From: Acetobacter suratthaniensis
Lineage (GTDB): Bacteria > Pseudomonadota > Alphaproteobacteria > Acetobacterales > Acetobacteraceae
Assembly: GCF_017377745.1 (NCBI RefSeq)
Contig: NZ_JAFVMG010000001.1
Location: 372,001-436,000 of the forward strand
DNA: 64,000 nucleotides
Direction of reading: 5' to 3'
Shown here: piece after piece, positions 1 through 8,597 of the stretch
How positions within the stretch are numbered: position 1 is the stretch's first letter
Layout: every line of letters starts with the position of its first letter
Translations under genes and position numbers: made by a program
Notes under the pieces: model-generated
The model's input: only the letters and a program-made list of their open reading frames with translations
Told to the model about the DNA's origin: nothing
Database searches by the model: none

Positions 1-74
1 TCCGTGATGCGATCAAGAAAGCCCGCCATGGCGACGCGCCCTATCCGGCCGGCCTTGTGACGGCGGAAGGCTGA
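1..74 (+). CDS. rplC: 50S ribosomal protein L3, C-terminal end (partial)
   Basis: Only the last 23 codons and the TGA stop lie inside the window, so the 5' part is off the left edge. The tail, with a [11 protein letters not shown] stretch, fits the C-terminus of alphaproteobacterial L3, a primary 23S rRNA binder near the peptidyl transferase centre. Its position directly before rplD, four bases apart, is the classical S10 operon order and supports the call more than the short sequence does. Confidence 0.8.
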   Translation, partial: RDAIKKARHGDAPYPAGLVTAEG

Positions 75-78
75 GATC

Positions 79-693
79 ATGGAAATCGAAATCAAGACAC
101 TTGATAACGGCACGGCTGGCTCTGCTACGCTGCCGGATGAACTTTTTGCGGTTGCTCCGCGTGCGGATATCATGGCGCGGGTTGTGCACTGGCAGCTGGC
201 AAAGCGTCGCGCTGGCACGCATAAGGTCAAGGGCATGGGCGAAGTGTCCGGCACGACCAAAAAGCCGTACCGCCAGAAAGGTACCGGTAGCGCCCGTCAG
301 GGCTCGCTGCGTGCTCCGCAGTATCGTACCGGTGGTGCGGTGCATGGCCCGGTCGTTCGTGACCACGGCTATGACCTGCCCAAGAAGGTGCGTCGCCTCG
401 GCCTGATTTCCGCTCTGTCGCAGAAGGCGAAGGACGGCAAGCTGATCGTTCTGCAGTCTGCTTCCGGCGTGAACAAGACCAGCGAGCTGGCCAAGAAGCT
501 TAAGGGCCTTGGTCTGGTATCTGCGCTGATCGTTGACGGTGCCGTGGACGAAGGTTTCGTTCGTGCAGCCCGCAACCTGCCGCGGATCGACATTCTGCCG
601 ACAATCGGTGCGAATGTGTATGACATTCTCAACCATGAGGTGCTTGCGATCACCCAGGCTGGCCTCGAAGGACTGAAGGAGCGCCTGGCATGA
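79..693 (+). CDS. rplD: 50S ribosomal protein L4
   Basis: A 204-residue L4, close to the usual 200-210. Residues about 44-90 form the long basic, glycine-rich loop ([23 protein letters not shown]) that in L4 reaches into the 23S rRNA and lines the polypeptide exit tunnel. In Escherichia coli L4 also represses its own S10 operon; whether that applies here cannot be judged, because the operon leader is outside the window. The gene starts four bases after rplC and overlaps rplW by four bases (ATGA), implying coupled translation. Confidence 0.98.
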   Translation: MEIEIKTLDNGTAGSATLPDELFAVAPRADIMARVVHWQLAKRRAGTHKVKGMGEVSGTTKKPYRQKGTGSARQGSLRAPQYRTGGAVHGPVVRDHGYDLPKKVRRLGLISALSQKAKDGKLIVLQSASGVNKTSELAKKLKGLGLVSALIVDGAVDEGFVRAARNLPRIDILPTIGANVYDILNHEVLAITQAGLEGLKERLA

Positions 694-1025
694 CCAACAT
701 TCTTGCGCTGCGCAGGAAGGCCGAGCGTCTGTCTCGCGAGGCTCTGTGCGACATCGTTCGCGCCCCGGTTATCACCGAAAAGGCTTCTGGCCTTTCGGAA
801 AAGAACCAGGTGGTTTTCAAGGTTGCGATCTCAGCCAGCAAGCCTGAAATCAAGGTTGCGGTTGAAACGCTGTTCGGGGTCAAGGTTGTTGGTGTCAACA
901 CCCTTGTCCAGAAGGGCAAGACCAAGCGCTTCAAGGGGCGTCTGGGCCAGCGTTCCGACGTGAAGAAAGCGTTCATTCAGCTCGCTGAAGGTCAGTCCAT
1001 TGACCTTACGGCCAAGCTGGCGTGA
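690..1025 (+). CDS. rplW: 50S ribosomal protein L23
   Basis: This 111-residue protein carries the L23 core ([12 protein letters not shown] near residue 22, then [15 protein letters not shown]). L23 sits at the exit of the peptide tunnel and is the docking site for trigger factor and SRP. The N-terminus is roughly 10-15 residues longer than in E. coli L23. The start overlaps the rplD stop (ATGA) and is the only start giving that spacing. A 16-base gap follows before rplB. Confidence 0.97.
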   Translation: MTNILALRRKAERLSREALCDIVRAPVITEKASGLSEKNQVVFKVAISASKPEIKVAVETLFGVKVVGVNTLVQKGKTKRFKGRLGQRSDVKKAFIQLAEGQSIDLTAKLA

Positions 1026-1041
1026 GCAGGGGTAGAAACAA

Positions 1042-1872
1042 ATGGCACTGAAGCACTTTAATCCTGTCACGCCGAGCATGCGTGGTACGGTTCTGATTGA
1101 CAGGGCTGACCTTTGGAAGGGCAAGCCGGTCAAGCAGTTGACCGAAGGTAAGAATAAGTCGGGCGGCCGTAATAATAACGGTCGTATCACTTCCCGTTTC
1201 CGTGGGGGTGGTCACAAGCAGTCCTATCGTTACGTTGACTTCAAGCGTCGCAAGTTTGATGTTGTCGGCACGGTTGAGCGTCTGGAATACGACCCCAACC
1301 GTACGGCCTTCATCGCTCTGGTGAAGTACGAAGACGGCGAACTGGCGTACATTCTGGCTCCGCAGCGTCTGAAGGTTGGCGATTCGGTCATCTCCGGTGC
1401 GCGCGTGGACATCAAGCCGGGCAACGCCATGCCCCTGTCTGCTATTCCGGTTGGCACGATTGTGCACAACATCGAACTGAAGCAGGGCGCCGGTGGCAAG
1501 CTGGCCCGTTCCGCTGGCACGTATGCTCAGCTGGTCGGTAAAGATTCGGGCTACGCCCAGATCAAGCTGCAGTCCGGTGAACTGCGTGTCGTGCGCGGTG
1601 AGTGCATGGCCACTGTTGGCGCGGTTTCCAACCCCGACAACATGAACCAGCACATGGGTAAGGCTGGCCGTACGCGCTGGCTGGGTCGTCGTCCGCATAA
1701 CCGCGGCGTCGTCATGAACCCGGTCGATCACCCGCATGGTGGTGGTGAAGGGCGTACTTCGGGCGGCCGTCATCCGGTTACGCCATGGGGTAAGCCGACC
1801 AAAGGATATAAAACTCGGGTCAACAAGCGGACGGACAGCCTGATTATCCGTCGCCGGAAGACCGGCAAGTAA
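1042..1872 (+). CDS. rplB: 50S ribosomal protein L2
   Basis: A 276-residue L2, full length for the family. The signature near the C-terminus ([13 protein letters not shown]) contains the conserved histidine long discussed for peptidyl transferase function. The N-terminal OB-like fold and central SH3-like barrel are both present, for example [14 protein letters not shown] near residues 47-60. L2 is needed for association of the 30S and 50S subunits. rpsS follows after 13 bases. Confidence 0.98.
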   Translation: MALKHFNPVTPSMRGTVLIDRADLWKGKPVKQLTEGKNKSGGRNNNGRITSRFRGGGHKQSYRYVDFKRRKFDVVGTVERLEYDPNRTAFIALVKYEDGELAYILAPQRLKVGDSVISGARVDIKPGNAMPLSAIPVGTIVHNIELKQGAGGKLARSAGTYAQLVGKDSGYAQIKLQSGELRVVRGECMATVGAVSNPDNMNQHMGKAGRTRWLGRRPHNRGVVMNPVDHPHGGGEGRTSGGRHPVTPWGKPTKGYKTRVNKRTDSLIIRRRKTGK

Positions 1873-1885
1873 GGGGCAATAGAAG

Positions 1886-2164
1886 ATGGCACGTTCCGTC
1901 TGGAAAGGTCCGTTCGTCGACGGGTATCTGCTGAACAAGGCTGAAGCATCCCGCGCATCGGGCCGTAACGAAGTGATCAAGATCTGGTCGCGTCGTTCGA
2001 CAATTCTCCCCCAGTTTGTGGGGTTGACGTTTGGTGTTTACAACGGTCAGAAGTTCCTGCCTGTGCAGGTGACGGAGAACATGGTTGGCCATAAGTTTGG
2101 CGAATTTTCTCCCACCCGTACATTCCACGGGCATGGTGCTGACAAAAAGTCTAAGCGGGGCTGA
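1886..2164 (+). CDS. rpsS: 30S ribosomal protein S19
   Basis: A 92-residue S19 starting [16 protein letters not shown] and containing the family block [13 protein letters not shown] and the [10 protein letters not shown] motif. S19 forms a head-domain pair with S13 next to the A-site tRNA. Length and sequence are typical. It lies between rplB and rplV with gaps of 13 and 8 bases, as in the canonical S10 operon. Confidence 0.98.
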   Translation: MARSVWKGPFVDGYLLNKAEASRASGRNEVIKIWSRRSTILPQFVGLTFGVYNGQKFLPVQVTENMVGHKFGEFSPTRTFHGHGADKKSKRG

Positions 2165-2172
2165 GAGCAAAG

Positions 2173-2583
2173 ATGAGCAAGCCGAAGCATCCGCGCACGC
2201 TCGCGGAAACCGAAGCGCAAGCTGTCACGCGTAACATCCGGGTCAGCCCCCGCAAGCTGAATCTTGTGGCGGGTCTTATCCGCAACAAGCCTGCTTCTCA
2301 GGCGATCGCGACGCTGACATTCTCCAAGCGCCGCATTGCCCAGCAGGTCAAGAAGACGCTTGAAAGCGCTATTGCGAACGCAGAAAACAATCACCAGCTG
2401 GACGTTGACCAGCTGGTGGTGAAAGCTGCGGAAGTTGGCAAGTCCATTGTGATGCGTCGCTTTCATGCTCGCGGTCGTGGTCGTTCCGCGCGCGTCGAGA
2501 AGTTCTTCAGCCATCTGAAGATTGTTGTGGCCGAACGGGCGGTTGAGCCTGAAGCGGCTTCCTCCGAGCAGAAGGCGGCCTGA
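2173..2583 (+). CDS. rplV: 50S ribosomal protein L22
   Basis: A 136-residue L22. The core ([17 protein letters not shown], then the hairpin region ending [13 protein letters not shown]) lines the exit tunnel opposite L4; the hairpin tip is the classical site of macrolide-resistance mutations. Extra residues at both ends (an [16 protein letters not shown] start and an alanine/glutamate-rich tail) make it longer than the 110-residue E. coli protein, as is usual in acetic acid bacteria. Only two bases separate it from rpsC. Confidence 0.97.
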   Translation: MSKPKHPRTLAETEAQAVTRNIRVSPRKLNLVAGLIRNKPASQAIATLTFSKRRIAQQVKKTLESAIANAENNHQLDVDQLVVKAAEVGKSIVMRRFHARGRGRSARVEKFFSHLKIVVAERAVEPEAASSEQKAA

Positions 2584-2585
2584 GT

Positions 2586-3263
2586 ATGGGGCATAAAGTC
2601 AATCCGATCGGGCTGCGGCTCGGCATCAACCGCACGTGGGACAGCCGCTGGTACGCTGGCGCCGACTACTCCCGCCTGCTGCATGAAGACCTGAAGCTGC
2701 GTGCGTTCCTGCGCCGCAAGCTGGCGGGTGCGGGTGTGTCCCGTGTGGTGATCGAACGCCCGGCCAAAAAGCCGCGCGTCACCATTTACGCAGCACGTCC
2801 CGGCGTGGTGATCGGCAAGAAGGGTCAGGATATCGATGCTCTGCGCAAAGAGCTGACCCGTATGGCTGGCACTGAGGTTGCGCTGAACATTGTTGAAATC
2901 CGCAAGCCGGAAATCGACGCGACCCTGGTTGCAGAAAACATTGCCCAGCAGCTGGAGCGCCGCGTTGCGTTCCGCCGTGCAATGAAGCGCGCCGTACAGT
3001 CCGCCATGCGCCTTGGTGCGCAGGGTATTCGTATCAACTGCTCCGGCCGTCTGGGTGGTGCTGAAATCGCGCGTATCGAATGGTACCGCGAAGGACGCGT
3101 GCCCCTTCACACGCTGCGTGCCGACATCGACTACGGCACGGCAACCGCTATGACCACCTATGGTACATGCGGTGTGAAGGTCTGGATCTTCAAGGGTGAA
3201 ATTCTCGCCCATGATCCGTTGGCTCAGGATCGCCGGGCGGCCGAACAGGCTCCTCAGCGCTGA
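2586..3263 (+). CDS. rpsC: 30S ribosomal protein S3
   Basis: A 225-residue S3. The start [13 protein letters not shown] is diagnostic; the KH-type RNA-binding domain follows ([17 protein letters not shown] around residues 77-93), then the C-terminal domain ([17 protein letters not shown]). S3 lines the mRNA entry channel and, with S4 and S5, gives the ribosome its helicase activity. It starts two bases after the rplV stop. Confidence 0.98.
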   Translation: MGHKVNPIGLRLGINRTWDSRWYAGADYSRLLHEDLKLRAFLRRKLAGAGVSRVVIERPAKKPRVTIYAARPGVVIGKKGQDIDALRKELTRMAGTEVALNIVEIRKPEIDATLVAENIAQQLERRVAFRRAMKRAVQSAMRLGAQGIRINCSGRLGGAEIARIEWYREGRVPLHTLRADIDYGTATAMTTYGTCGVKVWIFKGEILAHDPLAQDRRAAEQAPQR

Positions 3264-3280
3264 GGAGAGGATAAAAGACA

Positions 3281-3697
3281 ATGCTTTCCCCGAAGCGGAC
3301 AAAATTCCGTAAAGCTCATAAAGGCCGTATCCACGGCCTTGCTAAAAGTGGCACCACGCTGAACTTCGGCACCTTTGGTCTGAAGGCTCTCCAGCCCGAA
3401 CGGATCACGGCGCGCCAGATCGAAGCCTCCCGTCGAGCCATTACGCGCGCGATGAAACGTGCCGGTCGTGTCTGGATTCGTATTTTTCCTGACATTCCGG
3501 TCTCGACAAAACCCGCAGAAGTGCGTATGGGCTCCGGTAAAGGTTCTCCCGAATACTGGGTGGCCCGTGTGAAGCCAGGTCGCATCCTGTTCGAGATCGA
3601 AGGTGTGCCGCCCGAACTGGCGCGTGAAGCGCTGGCCCTCGGTGCAGCAAAGCTGCCGATCAAGACCAAGTTTGTGACCCGAATTGGAGATGCGTGA
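3281..3697 (+). CDS. rplP: 50S ribosomal protein L16
   Basis: A 138-residue L16 beginning [16 protein letters not shown] and containing the [18 protein letters not shown] block. L16 binds near the A site and organises the tRNA elbow-binding region of the 50S. A good purine-rich site (GAGGAGAGG) lies upstream in the rpsC-rplP gap. The stop is separated by one base from the rpmC start. Confidence 0.98.
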   Translation: MLSPKRTKFRKAHKGRIHGLAKSGTTLNFGTFGLKALQPERITARQIEASRRAITRAMKRAGRVWIRIFPDIPVSTKPAEVRMGSGKGSPEYWVARVKPGRILFEIEGVPPELAREALALGAAKLPIKTKFVTRIGDA

Positions 3698-3698
3698 G

Positions 3699-3935
3699 AT
3701 GGTAAAGGCAGCCAAGCCGGCTGATTTGCGCGCAAAAACCCCGGACGAGCTGCAGGCTCGTCTGGTGGAGCTGAAGCGCGAGCAGCTGAACCTGCGTTTC
3801 CAGCAGGCCACGGGTCAGACTGAATCGCAGAGCCGCGTTCGCGCGGTTCGTCGTGAAATTGCGCGCATCAAAACGATTGCCGCGCAGAATGCTAAGACAG
3901 TGGCGGGTGCGCAAACATCCGCCGCCAATGCCTGA
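3699..3935 (+). CDS. rpmC: 50S ribosomal protein L29
   Basis: A 78-residue L29, a two-helix protein at the tunnel exit and part of the trigger-factor docking area (DLRAKTPDELQARLVELKRE, then NLRFQQATGQ). Upstream in-frame ATGs exist at 3684 and 3690 inside the end of rplP, but the GGAG at 3686-3689 has ideal spacing only to the ATG at 3699, so that start was chosen. The alanine-rich tail is longer than in E. coli. Confidence 0.95.
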   Translation: MVKAAKPADLRAKTPDELQARLVELKREQLNLRFQQATGQTESQSRVRAVRREIARIKTIAAQNAKTVAGAQTSAANA

Positions 3936-3948
3936 GGAGAGTTAGCCG

Positions 3949-4218
3949 ATGCCAAGGCGCGTCCTGAGCGGGCGTGTGACTAGCGACAAGATGGACAAGA
4001 CCATTACGGTTATTGTCGAGCGTCGCGTCATGCATCCGCTGTATAAGAAGTTCATTCGTCGCTCCAAGAAGTATGCGGCGCATGATGAAGACAATCTCTG
4101 CAAGGTGGGTGACGCCGTGCGTATTGTTGAATGCCCGCCCATTTCGCGGCGTAAGACGTGGACCGTGATTTCCCGCAACGGCGAAGCCGTGGGCGTGGAA
4201 GCTGGCGCGTCGGCCTAA
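3949..4218 (+). CDS. rpsQ: 30S ribosomal protein S17
   Basis: An 89-residue S17 with the OB-fold signature ([22 protein letters not shown], shown here in part as [14 protein letters not shown]) and the KKYAAHDE region. It is a primary 16S rRNA binder of the 30S body. The gene closes the S10-type block and is followed 17 bases later by rplN of the spc-type block, with no terminator between them, so the two blocks are probably co-transcribed. Confidence 0.97.
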   Translation: MPRRVLSGRVTSDKMDKTITVIVERRVMHPLYKKFIRRSKKYAAHDEDNLCKVGDAVRIVECPPISRRKTWTVISRNGEAVGVEAGASA

Positions 4219-4235
4219 CGTAAGGATATCAGGTT

Positions 4236-4604
4236 ATGATCCATCCCGAGACCAACCTTGACGTGGCGGATAATTCCGGCGCGCGTCAGGTGCAGTGCAT
4301 CAAGGTGCTGGGCGGTTCCAAGCGGAAATCTGCCTCGGTCGGCGACGTGATCGTCGTTTCCGTCAAGGAAGCCATTCCCCGTGGGAAGGTCAAGAAGGGC
4401 GACGTTCACCAGGCCGTTATCGTGCGGACTTCCTATCCGGTCCGTCGGCCTGATGGAAGCGCCATCCGTTTCGATCGGAACGCGGCGGTGCTCATCAATA
4501 AGCAGCAGGAGCCGATCGGTACTCGTATCTTTGGTCCGGTTGTGCGTGAACTGCGTGCGAAGAAGTTCATGAAGATCATCTCTCTGGCGCCGGAGGTGCT
4601 GTAA
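4236..4604 (+). CDS. rplN: 50S ribosomal protein L14
   Basis: A 122-residue L14, exactly the common length. It starts [19 protein letters not shown] and contains the [20 protein letters not shown] motif. L14 lies at the subunit interface, where it pairs with L19 and contacts 16S rRNA; it is also the docking site for the silencing factor RsfS. The stop codon (TAA) shares one base with the rplX start. Confidence 0.98.
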   Translation: MIHPETNLDVADNSGARQVQCIKVLGGSKRKSASVGDVIVVSVKEAIPRGKVKKGDVHQAVIVRTSYPVRRPDGSAIRFDRNAAVLINKQQEPIGTRIFGPVVRELRAKKFMKIISLAPEVL

Positions 4605-4924
4605 TGGCTGCCCGTATTAAAAAAGGTGATACGGTCCTCGTCATCAGCGGTTCCTCCAAGGGGACGCAGGGGGAAGTTCTTGAGGTTCGTCCGACCGAAA
4701 ACCGTGCGGTTGTTCGTGGCGTAGCTGTGGCCAAACGCCACCAGCGTGCCAGCCGTATGGGTGAGGAAGGCGGCATCATCGCTCGTGAGGCGCCCGTCCA
4801 TCTCTCCAACCTTAAGCTGGTCGATCCCGCATCCAAGAAGCCCACTAAAGTTGGCTTCCGCGTGCTGGAAGATGGCCGCAAGGTTCGTGTCGCTAAGGCG
4901 ACTGGTGAAGTGATTGAAGGCTGA
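4604..4924 (+). CDS. rplX: 50S ribosomal protein L24
   Basis: A 106-residue L24 with the KOW motif at the start ([21 protein letters not shown]), one of the two initiator proteins of 50S assembly. Its ATG overlaps the rplN stop by one base (TAATG), which suggests translational coupling. Length is typical. Confidence 0.98.
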   Translation: MAARIKKGDTVLVISGSSKGTQGEVLEVRPTENRAVVRGVAVAKRHQRASRMGEEGGIIAREAPVHLSNLKLVDPASKKPTKVGFRVLEDGRKVRVAKATGEVIEG

Positions 4925-4934
4925 GAGACCAGGA

Positions 4935-5504
4935 ATGAGTGCGAATAACGAAAGTCGTTCCATCCCGCGCTTTCAGCAGCGCTATGAGAACGAACTGCGT
5001 GCCAAGCTGAGAGAACAGTTTGGTTACGGCAATGAGATGCAGGTTCCGCGCCTGGAAAAGATCGTCCTGAACATGGGCGTGGGCGAAGCTGCGGGCGATC
5101 AGAAGAAGCTTGACGCCGCTGTAGCGGAAATGACGCTGATCGCTGGCCAGAAGCCGGTTAAGACCTTGGCCAAAAAGGCCATCGCGGGTTTCAAAATCCG
5201 TGAAGGTCTGCCGATCGGCTGTAAGGTGACGCTGCGTCGTGCACGTATGTATGAATTCCTTGACCGTCTGGTCACGATCGCGATGCCCCGCATCCGCGAT
5301 TTCCGTGGTCTTCCCGCGGGCAAGGGTTTCGACGGGCGTGGTAATTTTGCGCTGGGTCTGAAAGAGCAGATCGTGTTCCCTGAAATCGATTACGACAAAG
5401 TGGACGATGTCCGCGGTATGGATGTTGTGTTCGTGACCAGTGCGAAGACGGATGCTGAAGCTAAGGCCCTGTTGAAGGCGTTTGATCTTCCCTTCGCTGG
5501 GTGA
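4935..5504 (+). CDS. rplE: 50S ribosomal protein L5
   Basis: A 189-residue L5 from the chosen start; the core [18 protein letters not shown] and the P-loop-like [15 protein letters not shown] block are typical. L5 binds 5S rRNA and forms bridge B1b. An in-frame ATG at 4914 lies inside the rplX end, but the seven residues it would add match nothing in the family, and MSANNES at 4935 gives the normal length, so 4935 is preferred. A 73-base gap with a hairpin (5534-5553) precedes rpsN. Confidence 0.95.
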   Translation: MSANNESRSIPRFQQRYENELRAKLREQFGYGNEMQVPRLEKIVLNMGVGEAAGDQKKLDAAVAEMTLIAGQKPVKTLAKKAIAGFKIREGLPIGCKVTLRRARMYEFLDRLVTIAMPRIRDFRGLPAGKGFDGRGNFALGLKEQIVFPEIDYDKVDDVRGMDVVFVTSAKTDAEAKALLKAFDLPFAG

Positions 5505-5533
5505 TATCAGGCTGGCTTTATTGTGTGATCTTG

Positions 5534-5553
5534 GAAAACCGTCGAAGGTTTTC
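5534..5553 (+). other. Hairpin in the rplE-rpsN gap
   Basis: GAAAACC at 5534-5540 and GGTTTTC at 5547-5553 form a perfect 7-bp stem with a six-base loop, 24 bases before the rpsN start. No T-run follows, so it is not an obvious terminator. It may be a processing or protein-binding site; the function is not established. Confidence 0.45.
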
Positions 5554-5577
5554 GAAGGGTTCCGGAGGTAATCGAGT

Positions 5578-5883
5578 ATGGCTAAAACATCTGCCATCCT
5601 GCGTAATGCGAAGCGCGCGCGCATGGCGGCACGTGACAAAGAGAAGCGTACAGCTCTCAAAAATATCGTGAAGGATCGGGCTCTCCCCGTGGAGGATCGG
5701 TTTGAAGCGTCTTTGAAGTTGGCTGAGCTGCCGCGTAATGGCTCGCGCGTTCGCGTGCGTCTGCGCTGCAAGCTGACCGGTCGTTCTCGTGGTAACTACC
5801 GCAAGTTCGAGCTGTGTCGCGTCGCTTTCCGTGATCTGGCATCGACTGGCCAGATTCCGGGAGTGGTCAAAGCTAGCTGGTAA
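5578..5883 (+). CDS. rpsN: 30S ribosomal protein S14 (zinc-independent type)
   Basis: A 101-residue S14 of the long type without zinc-ribbon cysteine pairs: the C-terminal block reads [20 protein letters not shown], with single cysteines instead of two CxxC motifs. S14 belongs to the 30S head next to S3, S10 and S19. A strong site (GGAGG at 5565-5569) lies upstream. This form does not need zinc, and only one S14 gene is visible in the window. Confidence 0.97.
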   Translation: MAKTSAILRNAKRARMAARDKEKRTALKNIVKDRALPVEDRFEASLKLAELPRNGSRVRVRLRCKLTGRSRGNYRKFELCRVAFRDLASTGQIPGVVKASW

Positions 5884-5892
5884 GGGCGGGAT

Positions 5893-6291
5893 ATGTCACT
5901 TTCTGATCCGTTGGGTGATATGCTCACCCGTATTCGCAACGCTCAGCGTGCGCGTCATAACTCCTGCGTTGCGCCGGCTTCCAGCCTGCGCGTGAACGTT
6001 CTGGAGGCGCTGCAGCGCGAGGGTTACATTCGTGGGTACAAGCGCGAAGAGGTCCGCAAGGGCATCGCGCAGCTGCACATCGAGCTGAAATATGCCGAAG
6101 GTGAGCCGGTTATCCGCGAAATCCAGCGCGTTTCGCGTCCTGGTCGTCGCGTTTATTCCAAAATCAAAGAGCTGCCGCGGGTGCGTGCAGGGCTGGGTGT
6201 TTCCATCCTGTCCACGCCGCGTGGTGTTCTGTCCGATGTAGAGGCACGGGCCGCCAATGTTGGCGGTGAAGTCCTCTGCCGCGTGTTCTAA
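5893..6291 (+). CDS. rpsH: 30S ribosomal protein S8
   Basis: A 132-residue S8 starting [20 protein letters not shown] and ending with the RNA-binding motif [17 protein letters not shown]8 is a primary binder of 16S helix 21 and in E. coli is the translational repressor of the spc operon. Whether the hairpin upstream of rpsN serves as its mRNA target here is only a guess. Ten bases separate it from rpsN. Confidence 0.98.
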   Translation: MSLSDPLGDMLTRIRNAQRARHNSCVAPASSLRVNVLEALQREGYIRGYKREEVRKGIAQLHIELKYAEGEPVIREIQRVSRPGRRVYSKIKELPRVRAGLGVSILSTPRGVLSDVEARAANVGGEVLCRVF

Positions 6292-6301
6292 GGAGGGATA
6301 C

Positions 6302-6835
6302 ATGTCACGTGTAGGCAAATATCCCGTTGACGTGCCGGCGGGGGTCACCGTTTCTATCGTTGACGGCGTGTTTAAGGCTAAAGGCAAGCTCGGTGAGCTT
6401 TCCCTGCCGATTTCTGCGCATGTTACGGCTGAAGTGCAGGAAAGCAAGGTTGTTGTGCAGCCCGTCGGTACGGCCAGTCAGGCCCGTATGATGTGGGGCA
6501 CGACCCGTGCGCTGATCGCTTCTGCTGTCAAAGGCGTTTCTGAAGGTTTTTCCAAGACGTTGGAAATCACCGGCACAGGTTATCGTGCTGCGGTGCAGGG
6601 TTCCAATCTGGTTATGAACCTTGGCTTCTCCCATGACGTGATCTATCCGATCCCGGCTGGCATCAAGATTTCAACCCCGCGGCCGACCGCCGTTGTGGTT
6701 GAAGGTATTGATAAGCAGCGGGTTGGCCAGGTGGCGCTGGACATTCGTAGCTACCGTAAGCCGGAGCCTTATAAAGGCAAGGGTGTGCGCTACGATACGG
6801 AGACCATTCGTCGCAAGGAAGGCAAGAAGAAATAA
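6302..6835 (+). CDS. rplF: 50S ribosomal protein L6
   Basis: A 177-residue L6 consisting of two similar alpha/beta domains, starting [15 protein letters not shown] and ending with the conserved rRNA-binding stretch ([11 protein letters not shown], then RRKEGKKK). The start at 6302 is fixed by the strong AAGGAGG at 6291-6297 and by family length; the in-frame ATG at 6257 lies within rpsH. The stop overlaps the rplR start (TAATG). Confidence 0.98.
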   Translation: MSRVGKYPVDVPAGVTVSIVDGVFKAKGKLGELSLPISAHVTAEVQESKVVVQPVGTASQARMMWGTTRALIASAVKGVSEGFSKTLEITGTGYRAAVQGSNLVMNLGFSHDVIYPIPAGIKISTPRPTAVVVEGIDKQRVGQVALDIRSYRKPEPYKGKGVRYDTETIRRKEGKKK

Positions 6836-7197
6836 TGAGCAATCAGCAGGAATTGCGGAACCGGCGGCGCGCGCGTCTCCGTTTCCAGCTTCGCCGCAAG
6901 GCTGCTGGCCGTCCGCGTTTGTCGGTCTTCCGGTCTGGCAAGAACATCTATGCTCAGGTCATTGACGATGCTCAGGGCGTGACCCTGGCCGCCGCGTCGA
7001 CCCTGGATAAGGAACTGCGTAGCGCGCTCAAAAGCGGTGCAACGCAGGAAAGCGCCGGTGCAGTCGGTAAGCTGGTTGCCCAGCGCGCCGTTGCAGCGGG
7101 TGTATCCCAGGTCGTGTTCGACAGGGGGTCTTATCTTTATCACGGGCGTGTCAAGGCCCTGGCGGAGGCGGCCCGTGAGGGCGGTCTCTCCTTCTGA
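6835..7197 (+). CDS. rplR: 50S ribosomal protein L18
   Basis: A 120-residue L18, the 5S rRNA-binding protein of the central protuberance. Visible family features are the arginine-rich start ([16 protein letters not shown]), [20 protein letters not shown], and the C-terminal [23 protein letters not shown]. It begins on the last base of the rplF stop. Confidence 0.98.
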   Translation: MSNQQELRNRRRARLRFQLRRKAAGRPRLSVFRSGKNIYAQVIDDAQGVTLAAASTLDKELRSALKSGATQESAGAVGKLVAQRAVAAGVSQVVFDRGSYLYHGRVKALAEAAREGGLSF

Positions 7198-7212
7198 GGA
7201 AAGGATCACGCA

Positions 7213-7788
7213 ATGGCTCGTGAACCAAGAGAAGGCGGTCGAGGCGGCCGTGAGCGTGAGCGCGAAGCTGATGAGCTGGTTGATAAGCTGGTCACCATCA
7301 ATCGCGTTGCGAAGGTTGTAAAGGGCGGTCGGCGCTTTGCGTTTGCTGCTCTGGTTGTTGTCGGTGACCAGAAGGGTCGCGTTGGGTATGGTGCCGGTAA
7401 GGCCCGTGAAGTGCCTGAAGCAATCCGTAAGGCAACCGAACGTGCTAAGCGCAGCATGATCCGCGTTCCTATGAAGGAAGGCCGGACCCTGCATCACGAT
7501 GTTGCTGGTCATTTCGGCGCCGGTAAGGTCGTTCTGCGTTCGGCTGAGGCAGGCACCGGGATCATCGCTGGTGGTCCGATGCGCGCCGTGTTCGAAAGCC
7601 TGGGCATCAATGATGTGGTGGCGAAGTCCCTCGGGACCCGCAACCCGCACAACATGGTCAAGGCGACATTCGACGCTCTGACGCGTTGTGCCAGCCCCCG
7701 TGCAGTGGCCAACCGTCGTGGCAAGAAAGTTGCCGAGATTTTTGGCAAGCGCGATCAGGCTGCCGGAGCGGAGGCCGCTGATGTCTGA
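7213..7788 (+). CDS. rpsE: 30S ribosomal protein S5
   Basis: A 191-residue S5 with a double-stranded RNA-binding domain ([20 protein letters not shown] near residues 24-43) and the C-terminal domain containing [17 protein letters not shown]5 controls decoding fidelity together with S4 and S12 and lines the mRNA entry tunnel. The N-terminus is rich in arginine and glutamate and longer than in E. coli. It overlaps rpmD by eight bases. Confidence 0.98.
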   Translation: MAREPREGGRGGREREREADELVDKLVTINRVAKVVKGGRRFAFAALVVVGDQKGRVGYGAGKAREVPEAIRKATERAKRSMIRVPMKEGRTLHHDVAGHFGAGKVVLRSAEAGTGIIAGGPMRAVFESLGINDVVAKSLGTRNPHNMVKATFDALTRCASPRAVANRRGKKVAEIFGKRDQAAGAEAADV

Positions 7789-7966
7789 GAAAAAGACCTT
7801 CAAGGTTGTGCAGGTGGCGTCCGGTAACGGACGCAAACCCGGCCAGCAGGAAACTCTGATCGGGCTTGGTCTGAACAAGATCGGGCGCGAGAAGGTTCTG
7901 GAAGATACGCCGTCCACACGGGGTATGGTCCGCAAGGTGGCCCACCTGGTGAAGGTGGAGGATTGA
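7781..7966 (+). CDS. rpmD: 50S ribosomal protein L30
   Basis: A 61-residue L30 ([20 protein letters not shown], then [11 protein letters not shown] and the [16 protein letters not shown] block). The start MSEKK at 7781 was chosen because it gives the standard length; an upstream in-frame ATG at 7688 would run through the rpsE end. The eight-base overlap with rpsE suggests coupled translation. One base separates its stop from rplO. Confidence 0.96.
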   Translation: MSEKKTFKVVQVASGNGRKPGQQETLIGLGLNKIGREKVLEDTPSTRGMVRKVAHLVKVED

Positions 7967-7967
7967 A

Positions 7968-8456
7968 ATGAATCTGAACGAACTTCGTGATAACGAAGGC
8001 TCACGCTATCGCAAGAAGCGGCTCGGTCGTGGTATCGGGTCTGGCAAGGGCAAGACGTCAGGTAAGGGTGTAAAAGGCCAGAAGGCTCGTGAGGGCGTGT
8101 CTCTCAACGGGTTTGAAGGTGGTCAGCTCCCTATCTACCGTCGTCTTCCCAAGCGCGGCTTTAAGAACATCTTCCGTAAGGTGTATGCACCGGTCAATCT
8201 GGGCGCTATTGAGCAGGCCCTGGCTGACGGCAAGCTGGAATCCGCTGCTCCGGTGACGGAAGAAGCGCTGAAGAAGGCAGGTCTTGTCGGCTCCGGTAAA
8301 TACGCGGGCGTTCGTATTCTTGGTGAAGGTGAACTGACCAAGAGTGTGACGTTCGAGGTGTCGGGTGTTTCCGCTTCTGCTCGCGTTGCCATTGAAAAGG
8401 TCGGCGGTAGCGTCAAGCTGCTCGGGCCTGTGGCAGTGGAAGCCAGCGCGTCCTGA
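7968..8456 (+). CDS. rplO: 50S ribosomal protein L15
   Basis: A 162-residue L15 starting [20 protein letters not shown], with the glycine-rich rRNA-binding region ([19 protein letters not shown]) and the [17 protein letters not shown] signature. It assembles late on 23S rRNA. A 141-base gap follows before secY, the second longest inside the ribosomal block, with a hairpin at 8468-8496. Confidence 0.98.
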   Translation: MNLNELRDNEGSRYRKKRLGRGIGSGKGKTSGKGVKGQKAREGVSLNGFEGGQLPIYRRLPKRGFKNIFRKVYAPVNLGAIEQALADGKLESAAPVTEEALKKAGLVGSGKYAGVRILGEGELTKSVTFEVSGVSASARVAIEKVGGSVKLLGPVAVEASAS

Positions 8457-8467
8457 GTATGGCTGGG

Positions 8468-8496
8468 GAGAGAGCAGTGATCAAAGCTGTTCTCTC
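8468..8496 (+). other. Hairpin in the rplO-secY gap
   Basis: Arms at 8468-8477 (GAGAGAGCAG) and 8487-8496 (CTGTTCTCTC) form a 10-bp stem containing one G-U pair, with a nine-base loop. Only two T follow, so it would be a weak terminator at best; attenuation or RNA processing that lowers secY relative to the ribosomal genes is possible. No promoter for secY could be assigned with confidence. Confidence 0.45.
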
Positions 8497-8597
8497 TTCG
8501 TCGCGTACGACTGGAAATGCTGTCTGGAATTTTTCAGACCATCATACCAGCGTCTCCACGTTTCGTGGCGGCGCTGTTTGTGTGAAAGGACGGATGC

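Noticed and set aside
6790-8004. Minus-strand open frame of 404 codons opposite rplR, rpsE, rpmD
   Set aside because: Covers four ribosomal protein genes with strong evidence on the plus strand; no domain visible.
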